Shown here one piece after another: positions 1 to 8,011 of a stretch of 64,000 nt of DNA. Positions within the stretch are counted from its first letter, which is position 1. The number at the start of each line of letters is the position of its first letter. Both the position numbers and the translations under genes were made by a program. This DNA is from CAYSZB01 sp964435475 (GTDB lineage Bacteria; Chloroflexota; Anaerolineae; Anaerolineales; Anaerolineaceae), in contig CAYSZB010000001.1 of NCBI GenBank assembly GCA_964435475.1, positions 62,001 through 126,000 of the forward strand, given 5' to 3'. Below the pieces are notes generated by a model, which worked only from the letters and a program-made list of their open reading frames with translations, had not been told where the DNA came from and made no database searches.

Positions 1-1
1 T

Positions 2-1618
2 GCCGGTGTGGTGATCGGGCTGGTGGGTTCAGCCGGGCATGTCTTCATTGGCGAACATCCGGAAATATTTACCCCGCATGGCTCGCCGCTTTGGTATCGC
101 AACATGCTGGCGGTCACCGGGGCCTGCATGGCAATGCGCCGCGACGTTTTTGACACATTGAGCGGGTTTGACGAAGACTACCAGTTGACCTTCAGTGACA
201 TTACCCTGTGCCTTAAGGCGATCGATCATGGCTACCAGGTGATCTATAACCCGTTTGCCTGCCTGCTTCACCATGAAGGGGGAACCCGCGGAAAAACCAT
301 ACCCGATGCAGACATNNNNNNNNNNNNNNNNNNNNNNNNNNNNNNNNNNNNNNNNNNNNNNNNNNNNNNNNNNNNNNNNNNNNNNNNNNNNNNNNNNNNN
401 NNNNNNNNNNNNNNNGGCCTGCAGGTCACCCTGGCGCATGCCTGGCAGTGTGGTTTGCCCGGCCTGATAAAGCAGAACCGCTTTAATTTTGCAGTCTTCC
501 AGCGTGTCGAAATGGACAGGTTTATCCAGCGCCTGGTCGATGGGCTGAAAAACCAGGGGACGATCATCCTCTATGACACGGACGACCTGGTTTTTGACCG
601 GGATGCCTTCAAATACATCGACAGCCCGGATTTCAGTGATCCATTACGGGCAAAACTCTACCTCAGGTCAATGGAACGCCAGAAAGAGATGCTTTTAGCC
701 GCTGATGGCGTGCTGGTCTCGACCCAATATATGGTCAAGCAGGTTCGTCGGCTCAACAAACCCGTTTGGGTGCATCAAAACGCCCTCAGTCAAGAGATGA
801 TCCGCCTCTCTGAAGACGCATATACGGCACGTAAATCGCATGACGAGATTATCATGGGCTATGCCAGCGGCACCCGCACCCATGACCGCGACTTTGCTGT
901 GGCGGCCCCGGCGCTCAGGCAGATTCTTGTCCAATATCCGCAAACGGAGCTGTGGCTGATCGGCGATGTTGACCCCGGCGAGGGCTGGGAGGGTTTTGGT
1001 GACAGGGTGCGGAGCATCCCCAAACTGAAATGGCGGCAGCTGCCAGGCTACCTGGCACAACTGGACATCAACCTGGCACCCCTGGTGGCGGGCAACCCCT
1101 TTGCCGAGTCCAAGAGTGCCATCAAGTACATGGAAGCGGCTCTCGTCAGGTGCCCGACCATCGCATCTGCATGCGCTGAGTTTAAAGAAGTGATCTGTGA
1201 TGGAGAAAATGGTTTCCTCGCCCATAACGATAAGGAATGGTTGGGAAAGCTGACCCTCCTGGTTGAGAACACCCAATTAAGGGACGAGATGGGGAAGCAA
1301 GCGTACCAGGGTGTTATGGATATAGCCCATCCCAACAGGCGTAGCAGTGACCTGTTAAATACCTTACATGAAATAAGCATGGAATTGCGCGGTTCGTCCC
1401 CTTTGGCAGACTTCTATGCAAAACAGCAGATTAGTGATCCCAAGGAAGCGATTGATCTGCCCTACAAATGGAAGGAAGCACCAGGTGACATGCAGCGTGG
1501 TTGGGCTACCCTCTGGCGGCGCGGACCTTTGGAATTGTTCGGTGGGATATGGGTGGGGATTCGTCGCTTGCTGGCGCCGCTCTTTCCTTTTCGCAAACAC
1601 AAGATGAACAATAATTAG
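2..1618 (+). CDS. Two-domain glycosyltransferase (GT2 C-terminal part plus GT4-like domain), 5' partial
   Basis: The frame is open to the left edge, so the start lies outside the window. The first ~100 residues look like the C-terminal half of a GT2 (rhamnosyltransferase-like) domain: TGACMAMRRDVF, GFDEDYQLTFSDI and a late LHHEGGTR. After a 100-N gap comes a second domain with YDTDDLVFD, LWLIGDVDP, SAIKYMEAA and CDGENGFLA, which resembles the donor-binding half of GT4/GT1 enzymes. Such tandem enzymes usually build surface polysaccharide or O-antigen-like glycans. The two halves read in the same frame across the gap, but 100 N is a placeholder length, so the link is inferred. One base separates its stop from the next start, suggesting co-transcription with the acyltransferase. 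Confidence 0.75.
   Translation, partial: AGVVIGLVGSAGHVFIGEHPEIFTPHGSPLWYRNMLAVTGACMAMRRDVFDTLSGFDEDYQLTFSDITLCLKAIDHGYQVIYNPFACLLHHEGGTRGKTIPDADXXXXXXXXXXXXXXXXXXXXXXXXXXXXXXXXXXGLQVTLAHAWQCGLPGLIKQNRFNFAVFQRVEMDRFIQRLVDGLKNQGTIILYDTDDLVFDRDAFKYIDSPDFSDPLRAKLYLRSMERQKEMLLAADGVLVSTQYMVKQVRRLNKPVWVHQNALSQEMIRLSEDAYTARKSHDEIIMGYASGTRTHDRDFAVAAPALRQILVQYPQTELWLIGDVDPGEGWEGFGDRVRSIPKLKWRQLPGYLAQLDINLAPLVAGNPFAESKSAIKYMEAALVRCPTIASACAEFKEVICDGENGFLAHNDKEWLGKLTLLVENTQLRDEMGKQAYQGVMDIAHPNRRSSDLLNTLHEISMELRGSSPLADFYAKQQISDPKEAIDLPYKWKEAPGDMQRGWATLWRRGPLELFGGIWVGIRRLLAPLFPFRKHKMNNN
316..415. other. Assembly gap (100 N)
   Basis: Exactly 100 N, the usual placeholder for a scaffold gap of unknown size. 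I see no shared sequence between the two flanks, so real bases are probably missing. Confidence 0.95.
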
Positions 1619-1619
1619 C

Positions 1620-2528
1620 ATGACCTTGAAAATAAATGACCCAACCCTGGTAAAAAACATACAACAAACCATCACCGACGAAATATTTTTTGCCCTGGGC
1701 TTGAAGAGGAACGGGTTTTTGCGAAAGAGCCTGGGCTGGGTCTTTCACCTGCCCACCCGTCGTTTTGCACAGATGATGGCAGAGGTGGATTGGGCGACTG
1801 GTCAAGGCGGTTTACCTGCCGGCTGCCAAAGGATGAGCAACTTTCTCAATGTTCAGGCATCGATCAAAGGCGAAGAACATATCCCGCTTACAGGACCGGT
1901 GATCATCCTTTCGAATCATCCCGGTGCTTATGATTCCATAGCGCTGGGTGCCTGTATCAAACGCCTGGACCTTAAGTTTGTTGTTGGAGAGACCGGGCTC
2001 TATCGTGCATTGCCCCATATTCAGCCCCGCCTGATCATGGTGAGTTCGGATCCATCTCAAACCGTTCTGGCGCTCAGGCAGGTGATCGAGCATTTGCAGC
2101 AAGGTGGGATCCTGCTGCAATTTGGTTCCGGGTTGATCGAACCGGATCCGGCCATCCGACCGGTGGGCGATGATGTGTTTGCAAAATGGTCCCACAGCCT
2201 GGAGATCATGCTGCGCAAGGTGCCGCACGCTTTGGTCGTACCTGCCATCGCCAGTGGTGTGCTCCACGAGCGGTTTGCAAGCCATCCACTGACCTGGCTG
2301 CGCAAGGATGCCATGGATAAACGCCGCCTGGCTGAATTCACCCAGGTGATCCAACAGTTGATCCGCCCGGCAGCGGTCAAAGCCCGTCCCAGGATCAGTT
2401 TTGGCAGGCCTTTTGATCTTAACTACCTTGAAAATCACGCGGCAGGGGAGACGATCATGGATGGGGCGGTCCGACAGATAAAAAATGAACTGTCAGCGCA
2501 CCTGGAATGGATCGGAAAAACCGACTGA
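1620..2528 (+). CDS. PlsC-like lysophospholipid/glycerol acyltransferase
   Basis: 302 aa. The acyltransferase HX4D motif is present as NHPGAYDS near residue 99. The usual FPEGTRS block is replaced by FGSGLIEPDP, a variant shared with the paralogue at 45960-46910 (FPRGNLEPDP). Both also share an N-terminal P-x-R/K-RFA element. PlsC-family enzymes move an acyl group from acyl-CoA or acyl-ACP to a lipid acceptor at the membrane; here the acceptor is unknown. The ATG is one base after the upstream glycosyltransferase stop, so the two are probably translated together, and a glycolipid acceptor is possible. A strong hairpin follows at 2595-2625. Confidence 0.8.
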   Translation: MTLKINDPTLVKNIQQTITDEIFFALGLKRNGFLRKSLGWVFHLPTRRFAQMMAEVDWATGQGGLPAGCQRMSNFLNVQASIKGEEHIPLTGPVIILSNHPGAYDSIALGACIKRLDLKFVVGETGLYRALPHIQPRLIMVSSDPSQTVLALRQVIEHLQQGGILLQFGSGLIEPDPAIRPVGDDVFAKWSHSLEIMLRKVPHALVVPAIASGVLHERFASHPLTWLRKDAMDKRRLAEFTQVIQQLIRPAAVKARPRISFGRPFDLNYLENHAAGETIMDGAVRQIKNELSAHLEWIGKTD

Positions 2529-2594
2529 GCATCTCCCGGTCACTGTTGCCTCCCCAAAAAATATTAAACGCATCACTCATCAAACCAAAACAAA

Positions 2595-2625
2595 GAGGTT
2601 GGTAATCCATTGGAATACCAACCTC
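2595..2625. terminator. Bidirectional rho-independent-type terminator
   Basis: 10-bp perfect arms (2595-2604 and 2616-2625), with an inner TCCA/TGGA pairing that makes a 31-bp near-palindrome. AATTTTT follows on the + side and a T-rich stretch on the - side. It lies between convergent genes (acyltransferase and substrate-binding protein). Confidence 0.8.
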
Positions 2626-2692
2626 AATTCAATTTTTAAACCCGGTGCCCATCGGTTAAATTTCCTCCAATAGGCATCAGGTTAACAAAGAT

Positions 2693-4009
2693 TTATCTAT
2701 CCTCAAAAGCAGGTGCGGGATAGATCAGGTCGGCTGATGCCTGTTCGGCTGGCCAGACGAGTTCCATCTTGCCGTTCTGCCACTGGATCAATGGATCCAG
2801 GACATTGCCGGTTCCATCCGCATTAAAGGTTACCGGGCCTATCACTGTGTCGAATGAGCCGGCAGAAATGGTGTCGCGGATCACATCGTGATCCAGAGTG
2901 CCTGCCTGCTCAATGGCCGCAACAAGGATCTGCACGCAGGCATAAGCCGGGCCGGTCAACAGGTCAGCCGGGCGACCATAAAGCTCCTGGTATCGTGCAT
3001 TGAGCTTGTCGACGCCTTCAAACTTCGCTGCATAGTGCCACCCGGGGAAGATGGTCACAAAATCGCCGGTCTTGCCCAGGTCAGAGCCCCAGTTTACGCC
3101 TTCCGGAGCACGGATCACCAGTGAGAATTTGGGTGACCAACCGAGTTGTTCCATGGTCTTGAACATCTGGCTGCCATCCGGGAAGATGGGCATGGTCAGC
3201 AGGGCTTCAGCGCCAGCAGCCTGTGCGTTGATGATGGCGGCTGTCCAGTCATTCTTGCCCACGGGGTTCTCTTCGTAGACCACGATCTCATAGCCATACT
3301 GCGGTGCAAATTCCTTGGCCAGGTTGCCCCATTCTTTGCCCCAGTCGTCGTTGTACATGAACATGGCAACTTTGGTGGGTCGTTCGCCTTCGGGTACAAG
3401 GTCATTCAACAGCTTGAAGACATCTTCAGCCTGGGCGGGTGACTTTGGGAATGGTGAGAACAGGTACTTGTAACCCTGCTGGTGGATCTGGTACAGGGCG
3501 AATGAGATGCCAAGATAAGGCACCTTGTTTTTTTCAGCGATTGGGATTGCAGCGGCATGCATTGAGCTGCCACCGCCACCCAGGTATGCTGTCAGGGCTT
3601 TCTCTGAATAGAGGGTTTCCATCTTGGCGACAGCTTTGGTCGGGTCGGATTCGTCATCGTAATAGGTCAGGCGCAGTGGGATCTTGGCGTTGTATTCTTT
3701 GACGAACACGCCGCCTTCGGCATTGATGTGTTCAATGGCGATCTCGTATCCGGGCAGGATCAGGTTGCCCAGCGAGCCAAAGTTGCCGGTCAGGGAGATG
3801 GATGAACCCACCTCGATGAATTCAGGGGCTGCCGGGTATTCGGGTTCAGTTGTTTCTTCAACAGCGACCTCCTCAGTTTGAACCGGGGCAACGGTCTCTT
3901 CTTCGATCACCTCTATCTCGGTGGGTTCTTCCACCTTTGGCTTGCAGGCGCCAAGAAGCAGCGACAGCATCACAAAGATGGAGACGACAAGTACTAATGA
4001 CTTTTTCAT
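2693..4009 (-). CDS. ABC transporter substrate-binding lipoprotein (branched-chain amino acid/Leu-Ile-Val type)
   Basis: 438 aa. The N-terminus is a lipoprotein signal with lipobox LLGAC (Cys22), followed by an acidic, Glu/Thr-rich linker to about residue 62, as expected for a protein tethered outside the cell membrane. The body has the periplasmic-binding-protein type I fold signature of the LivJ/K family: SISLTGNFGSLG near the start, GGSSMHAAAIPIAEKNKVP, and KVAMFMYNDDWG. It should deliver substrate to the permease and ATPase genes directly upstream (4312-7584). These proteins bind amino acids, amides, urea or aromatic acids, so the substrate cannot be read from sequence. A 302-bp spacer separates it from livM, so it may also have its own promoter. 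Confidence 0.9.
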   Translation of the reverse strand: MKKSLVLVVSIFVMLSLLLGACKPKVEEPTEIEVIEEETVAPVQTEEVAVEETTEPEYPAAPEFIEVGSSISLTGNFGSLGNLILPGYEIAIEHINAEGGVFVKEYNAKIPLRLTYYDDESDPTKAVAKMETLYSEKALTAYLGGGGSSMHAAAIPIAEKNKVPYLGISFALYQIHQQGYKYLFSPFPKSPAQAEDVFKLLNDLVPEGERPTKVAMFMYNDDWGKEWGNLAKEFAPQYGYEIVVYEENPVGKNDWTAAIINAQAAGAEALLTMPIFPDGSQMFKTMEQLGWSPKFSLVIRAPEGVNWGSDLGKTGDFVTIFPGWHYAAKFEGVDKLNARYQELYGRPADLLTGPAYACVQILVAAIEQAGTLDHDVIRDTISAGSFDTVIGPVTFNADGTGNVLDPLIQWQNGKMELVWPAEQASADLIYPAPAFEDR

Positions 4010-4311
4010 TCTCTTACTCCTTTTTTATTTTTGGATATGGTTTTGGTAACTTATGTTTGAAAATCAGTTTTTTATTCATTCATACACGTTCTCCTTATCA
4101 TCAAGCTGCTTGTTTGTCACGTTTACGCTTGCGATTGCGGTGTCGAGCCAAATAGTGAGTAAGATTCTCGACCCATGTTGGTTATTCGCAATTGAATGAA
4201 GACCTATGGCTGAAAAATGTAAGATGCCTCTTCATTTTTGACCGGTATCAATAATTCTGGATTAACTCGTTATCGTGTCTGTTTTTGCCTCCTTGGATGG
4301 GTGTCTCCAGG
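4010..4311. other. 302-bp spacer between livM-like gene and substrate-binding gene
   Basis: No convincing gene. It contains a possible short leader reading frame (4014-4079, - strand) and a weak hairpin GTCGAG/CTCGAC (4142-4147 and 4167-4172) with a 19-nt loop. I see no good sigma-A promoter on the - strand. Confidence 0.5.
4014..4079 (-). CDS. Possible 21-codon leader ORF in front of the substrate-binding protein gene
   Basis: A - strand frame starts at ATG 4077-4079, 11 nt after an AAGGAG (4091-4096). It ends in AAG GAG TAA at 4014-4022, so its last codons form the Shine-Dalgarno of the substrate-binding gene and its stop lies 4 nt before that ATG. The peptide is Lys-rich (begins MNKKLIF). 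An overlapping ATG at 4081-4083, better spaced from the same AAGGAG, would give only three codons. The layout would allow translational coupling, but the frame is short and could be chance. Confidence 0.25.
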   Translation of the reverse strand: MNKKLIFKHKLPKPYPKIKKE

Positions 4312-5265
4312 TTACACAGTGGATGACTGGCTGACCTTTTTTTGCCGTTTTGTCCACATCTTTTGAATGTTCTTCCACAATCCAACCAATCCACCCGGCA
4401 GGAACATGACCACCAGGATGAAAAGGATGCCAAAGACCAGTAGATGAAATTCTCCAAATCTTAGCGACATGAATTCCTTCAAAACAACGAAAAAAACAGC
4501 CCCGATGATGGGTCCGATGATCGTCCCGGTGCCTCCAATGAAAACCATCATCTGGGCATCCAGGCTCCAAATCGGGCTGAACGGGTAATTGGGGTAGTAC
4601 CCCACATGGTAAAAAGCAAAAGCGCCACCAGCCAGGCCGGCGAAAAAGGAACTGACCAGCAAGGCGATCAGTTTATGGCGAAAAGCATTCACTCCCAGCG
4701 ATTCGGCTGCATCTTCTTCTTCGCGCACCGCCACCATTCCTAACCCAAGGCTGGAGTTGACCAGCAGGTAGGATGTCAGGACGGTCACAAATGCCAGGCC
4801 AAGAAAGAGCAGGTAACGCGGCTCCAGCGTGTACGTTGTCAATGCTTCAAGGGGCAGTGAACTGATCGGGGAAAAGATGTTGCCCACCGTGGCAAAGAGG
4901 ATCTGGGCTAACGCCAGTGTGCCGATTGTGAAGTAGGCACCGCGCAACTTGAACGCCGGTGAACCGATCAGTAAGGCAAAGGCAACCGCAACCGTTCCAC
5001 CAACCAGCATGCTGATCAATATGGGCCAACCCGCAAACCATAAAAGGCGGGTTGCCAGGGCACCCAGGCCAAAGAAGGCTGAATGCCCCAGGCTGATCTG
5101 CCCTGAATAGCCCCCCAGGATATTCCAGCTGGAAGCCAGCGTGATATAAAGCAGGATCAGGCAAAGATAATTCAGCATGCTGTTCTTCTTGATAAATAAC
5201 GGGATGAGTGCCAGGGCTAGTGAGACAAGAACGATGATCACAACAGTCAGGGTTTTCTTCTTCAT
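4312..5265 (-). CDS. livM: Branched-chain amino acid-type ABC transporter permease, LivM family
   Basis: 317 aa integral membrane protein of normal LivM length. It carries the family signature NILGGYSGQISLGHSAFFGLGA near residues 48-70, the cytoplasmic coupling loop VREEEDAAESLGVN around residue 180, and IGGTGTIIGPIIGAVFF near the C-terminus. It should pair with LivH to form the membrane channel of the importer. Its ATG overlaps the livH stop by 4 bp (5262-5265), so the two are translationally coupled. The C-terminal tail is short and basic. Confidence 0.93.
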   Translation of the reverse strand: MKKKTLTVVIIVLVSLALALIPLFIKKNSMLNYLCLILLYITLASSWNILGGYSGQISLGHSAFFGLGALATRLLWFAGWPILISMLVGGTVAVAFALLIGSPAFKLRGAYFTIGTLALAQILFATVGNIFSPISSLPLEALTTYTLEPRYLLFLGLAFVTVLTSYLLVNSSLGLGMVAVREEEDAAESLGVNAFRHKLIALLVSSFFAGLAGGAFAFYHVGYYPNYPFSPIWSLDAQMMVFIGGTGTIIGPIIGAVFFVVLKEFMSLRFGEFHLLVFGILFILVVMFLPGGLVGLWKNIQKMWTKRQKKVSQSSTV

Positions 5266-6149
5266 TTGCCACCCTCCTTGCTTCCAAACAGCCCCTGCGG
5301 TCTGAAGATCAGGATCAGGACAAAAAGGACCAGCCCGGCGATCTGGCGATAGTTGCCGCCAATAAAAAAGGCGGTAGCTGATTCGGTCACACCCAACACG
5401 ATTCCTCCGATCAGTGTTCCTGTCATGCTGCCCAGGCCGCCCAAAACCAGCACAACCAGGGCTTTAAGCGTCCAGTCCAGGCCCATCGAGGGGTCCACAG
5501 AAATACCCACGCTGACCAGCATGCCCGCCACACCCGCAAGGGCACAGCCCATGATGAATGTCAGCAGGTAGACCTTGTGGATATTGATACCCATCAACGA
5601 GGCTGCTTCCCAGTCTTCAACAGTTGCGCGGATGGCCTTGCCGGTATAGGTTTTCTTCAAAAAGAGTTGCAGTGCAACCAGGGCGACCACCGCGATGACC
5701 AACCCCGCCAGGCGTACGACCGGGATGCGAATGCCAAGCACCTTGATCGCCTGCCCAATGTAACTTGTGGTGATCGAACGGTCATCGGCTGTCCACAGCA
5801 GCAGGGCGATGTTTTGCAGGACGATCGACAAGCCAAATCCGATCAGCAATGAGTTTTTGATCTTGTTTTCCGTCGGGTATTTGACCAGGCGTGCAAAGAT
5901 CAACTTGTAAAGGACGTATCCGATCAGGATCAGGAAAAGGATGTTCAGTGGGATGGACAGGAAGGGGTCGATGTTCAGCAGCTTGAAGATCCAGAAACTT
6001 GCATATCCTCCAAGCATCAGCAGCTCTCCATGGGACACATTCAGAAACTTTGTCACCCCAAAAACCAGCGAAAGCCCGATGGCAGCCAAACCATACAACG
6101 CCCCGATCAATATTCCATAGACGAGATTTTGAGTTAGCGCTTGTAGCAT
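5262..6149 (-). CDS. livH: Branched-chain amino acid-type ABC transporter permease, LivH family
   Basis: 295 aa membrane protein. LivH signatures: LYGLAAIGLSLVFGVTKFLNVSHGELLMLGGY at the N-terminus (positions ~19-50), EDWEAASLMGIN as the ATPase-coupling loop near residue 180, and LGGLGSMTGTLIGGIVLG near residue 240. It forms the channel with LivM. It lies 9 bp after the livF-like gene and overlaps livM by 4 bp, inside a - strand operon running livG-livF-livH-livM and then the binding protein. Confidence 0.93.
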   Translation of the reverse strand: MLQALTQNLVYGILIGALYGLAAIGLSLVFGVTKFLNVSHGELLMLGGYASFWIFKLLNIDPFLSIPLNILFLILIGYVLYKLIFARLVKYPTENKIKNSLLIGFGLSIVLQNIALLLWTADDRSITTSYIGQAIKVLGIRIPVVRLAGLVIAVVALVALQLFLKKTYTGKAIRATVEDWEAASLMGINIHKVYLLTFIMGCALAGVAGMLVSVGISVDPSMGLDWTLKALVVLVLGGLGSMTGTLIGGIVLGVTESATAFFIGGNYRQIAGLVLFVLILIFRPQGLFGSKEGGK

Positions 6150-6158
6150 TGAAACCTC

Positions 6159-6863
6159 TTATTTACCCAGGTATGCACTGCGAACCGACTCAAAGGAAAG
6201 CAGGTCATCCCCGGTGCCCTGCCCCACGATGCGTCCGTTTTCGATAACATACGCCCTTTGTGCCAGCTCTAATGCCGCCCGTACATTTTGCTCAACCAGC
6301 AGGATGGTCACACCTTGCTTGTTGATCTTCTGGACCATTTCAAATATATTGTCAACCATGATGGGCGCCAGGCCGAACGAGGGTTCGTCCAGCATAAGTA
6401 ATTTGGGCTTGGCCATCAGTGCCCGCCCGATCCCCAGCATTTGCCTTTCGCCACCGCTCAAAGTGCCGGCACGCTGGTTGATGCGTTCTTTAAGGCGGGG
6501 GAAAGTCTCAAAAACGCTCTGTAGTGTTTCAGCTCTGTCATTCCGGGCGCGTGGACTGAAAGCGCCCAACTCGAGGTTCTCCAGAACGCTCATCCCGGCA
6601 AAAATGCGCGCACCTTCCAACACCTGCGAAATTCCCAGGTCAACGATCTTATCCGGGGGTTCCTTGGCCAGGTCTTTCCCCAGGAAGTGGATGCTGCCTT
6701 TTGATGGTTTTTGCAGCCCGGTGATCGAGCGCAGGGTGGTTGTCTTTCCGGCGCCATTTGGACCGATCAGGGATACGAGTTCTCCCTCATTTACTTCCAG
6801 GGATATACCCCACAAAGCCTGCAAGTCTCCATAAAAAGTATTGATTTCGTTAATTTTTAGCAT
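6159..6863 (-). CDS. livF: ABC transporter ATP-binding protein, LivF family
   Basis: 234 aa from the ATG at 6861-6863. I chose this start because MLKINEINTFYG is the standard LivF beginning; an upstream in-frame start would add 26 unrelated residues. Walker A GPNGAGKTTT, signature LSGGERQML, and Walker B LLMLDEPSFGLAP are all intact. The start overlaps the end of the livG-like gene by 14 bp. Together with LivG it should form the ATPase dimer that powers the importer. Confidence 0.93.
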   Translation of the reverse strand: MLKINEINTFYGDLQALWGISLEVNEGELVSLIGPNGAGKTTTLRSITGLQKPSKGSIHFLGKDLAKEPPDKIVDLGISQVLEGARIFAGMSVLENLELGAFSPRARNDRAETLQSVFETFPRLKERINQRAGTLSGGERQMLGIGRALMAKPKLLMLDEPSFGLAPIMVDNIFEMVQKINKQGVTILLVEQNVRAALELAQRAYVIENGRIVGQGTGDDLLSFESVRSAYLGK

Positions 6864-7584
6864 GGCTTTTTCCCAGGTACACATCAATGACCCGCTCATC
6901 GTACATGATCTGCTGGGCGGTCCCTTCGGCGATCTTTTCACCCATGTTCAGCACGATGATGCGGTCTGAGAGCCCCATGATGGCTTTGACAATATGCTCA
7001 ACGATCAGGATGCTGATCCCAGACTTCCTGATGTCGCGGATGGTATCCATGGCGGCATCTGTTTCGGCATGGTTCAACCCGGCCATCAGTTCGTCCAGCA
7101 GCAGTAACCTGGGTTTGGCCGCCAGTGCTCTGCCCAACTCAAGCCGTTTGCGCTGCATCAGGGTCAAGTCTTTGGCGGGTACTCTGGCTTTTTCTGCCAG
7201 GCCGACGATCTCAAGGATCTCCAGGGATTGTTTTTCTGTGTCAACCAGGTTTTTGACGGGTTCAGCTCCGTAAGCCCTTCCCACCATGACATTCTCAAGT
7301 GCAGTGAGCTCAAGGAATGGTTTGATCAACTGGAATGTGCGCGCCATGCCACAATGACACATCTTGTTGCGGGAAAATCCCGCTACTTCCTGCCCATTAA
7401 AATTAACCGAACCATTGTCAGGCTTGAGGAACCCTGTAATCAGGTTGAGCGTTGTGGTTTTTCCTGAACCGTTTGGACCAATGAGCCCCACGATTTCCCC
7501 CTCTGTCACAGCAAAATCGAGATTATGCACAGCTTTAAGTCCCCCAAACGATTTGTTGAGTTTCTCAACGGTTAGTAACTGCAT
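6850..7584 (-). CDS. livG: ABC transporter ATP-binding protein, LivG family
   Basis: 244 aa. Walker A GPNGSGKTTT and Walker B LLLLDE are normal. The ABC signature reads LTLMQRKRLELGRAL instead of LSxGEQ, a variant I recall from some LivG-type subunits of aromatic-acid importers, although that does not identify the substrate. The start is preceded by AAGGAG. A 194-bp spacer (7585-7778) separates it from the MoaD-like gene upstream on the same strand; I see no terminator there, so read-through from the oxidoreductase genes is likely. Confidence 0.92.
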   Translation of the reverse strand: MQLLTVEKLNKSFGGLKAVHNLDFAVTEGEIVGLIGPNGSGKTTTLNLITGFLKPDNGSVNFNGQEVAGFSRNKMCHCGMARTFQLIKPFLELTALENVMVGRAYGAEPVKNLVDTEKQSLEILEIVGLAEKARVPAKDLTLMQRKRLELGRALAAKPRLLLLDELMAGLNHAETDAAMDTIRDIRKSGISILIVEHIVKAIMGLSDRIIVLNMGEKIAEGTAQQIMYDERVIDVYLGKSHAKN

Positions 7585-7778
7585 GTTTCTCCTTGTGTTG
7601 CCTCTAGATCAATTTCCAAGCGATGATGGCTGGATGATTGTCTTCTTCCCGCCAACCCAAAATCTCTGCGAGGATGCACTCCATGCACTCAGGAGTAAAC
7701 TCCTGATCTATTACAAACTACTCATTCACGTTCTTAACCAGTATTTAGTAAAAATTAAAGGCAACCAATATTTCTTGC

Positions 7779-8003
7779 TTATCCGCCGGACAGGTATGGA
7801 AAAAAGCACAGACGGGAGCTGTCAGTTACCGGTTCCTCGTCTTCGCACTGTTTCCCATTAATGGTCATCAACCCAATAAGATCAGGGTTTAAGCCCAGGA
7901 TCCTTGCCACATCCGACATATTTATGTTATCAGGCACAGATATCTCTTGAGACCGGGGTAGTTCCGGTGCAATTTGACCAAAGAGCTTGACTTCGATGTC
8001 CAT
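7779..8003 (-). CDS. MoaD/ThiS-family small protein
   Basis: 74 aa beta-grasp protein ending in LSGG, the C-terminal Gly-Gly that is adenylated or thiocarboxylated in MoaD and ThiS. It begins MDIEVKLFGQ, as MoaD-like proteins do. It follows the aldehyde:ferredoxin oxidoreductase gene by 8 bp; such MoaD-like genes often accompany enzymes of that family, which carry a tungsten or molybdenum pterin cofactor. The inferred role is sulfur supply for, or maturation of, the cofactor of its neighbour. Confidence 0.85.
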   Translation of the reverse strand: MDIEVKLFGQIAPELPRSQEISVPDNINMSDVARILGLNPDLIGLMTINGKQCEDEEPVTDSSRLCFFPYLSGG

Positions 8004-8011
8004 ACCATCCC

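Noticed and set aside
695..1276. Long frame on the opposite strand of the glycosyltransferase
   Set aside because: Mirror of the coding strand; the + frame has clear glycosyltransferase motifs and this one has none.
4080..4180. A stretch with possible RNA-like pairing between the livM-like and substrate-binding genes
   Set aside because: Checked for tRNA and riboswitch shape; only a 6-bp stem with a 19-nt loop, and no anticodon arm or conserved core.
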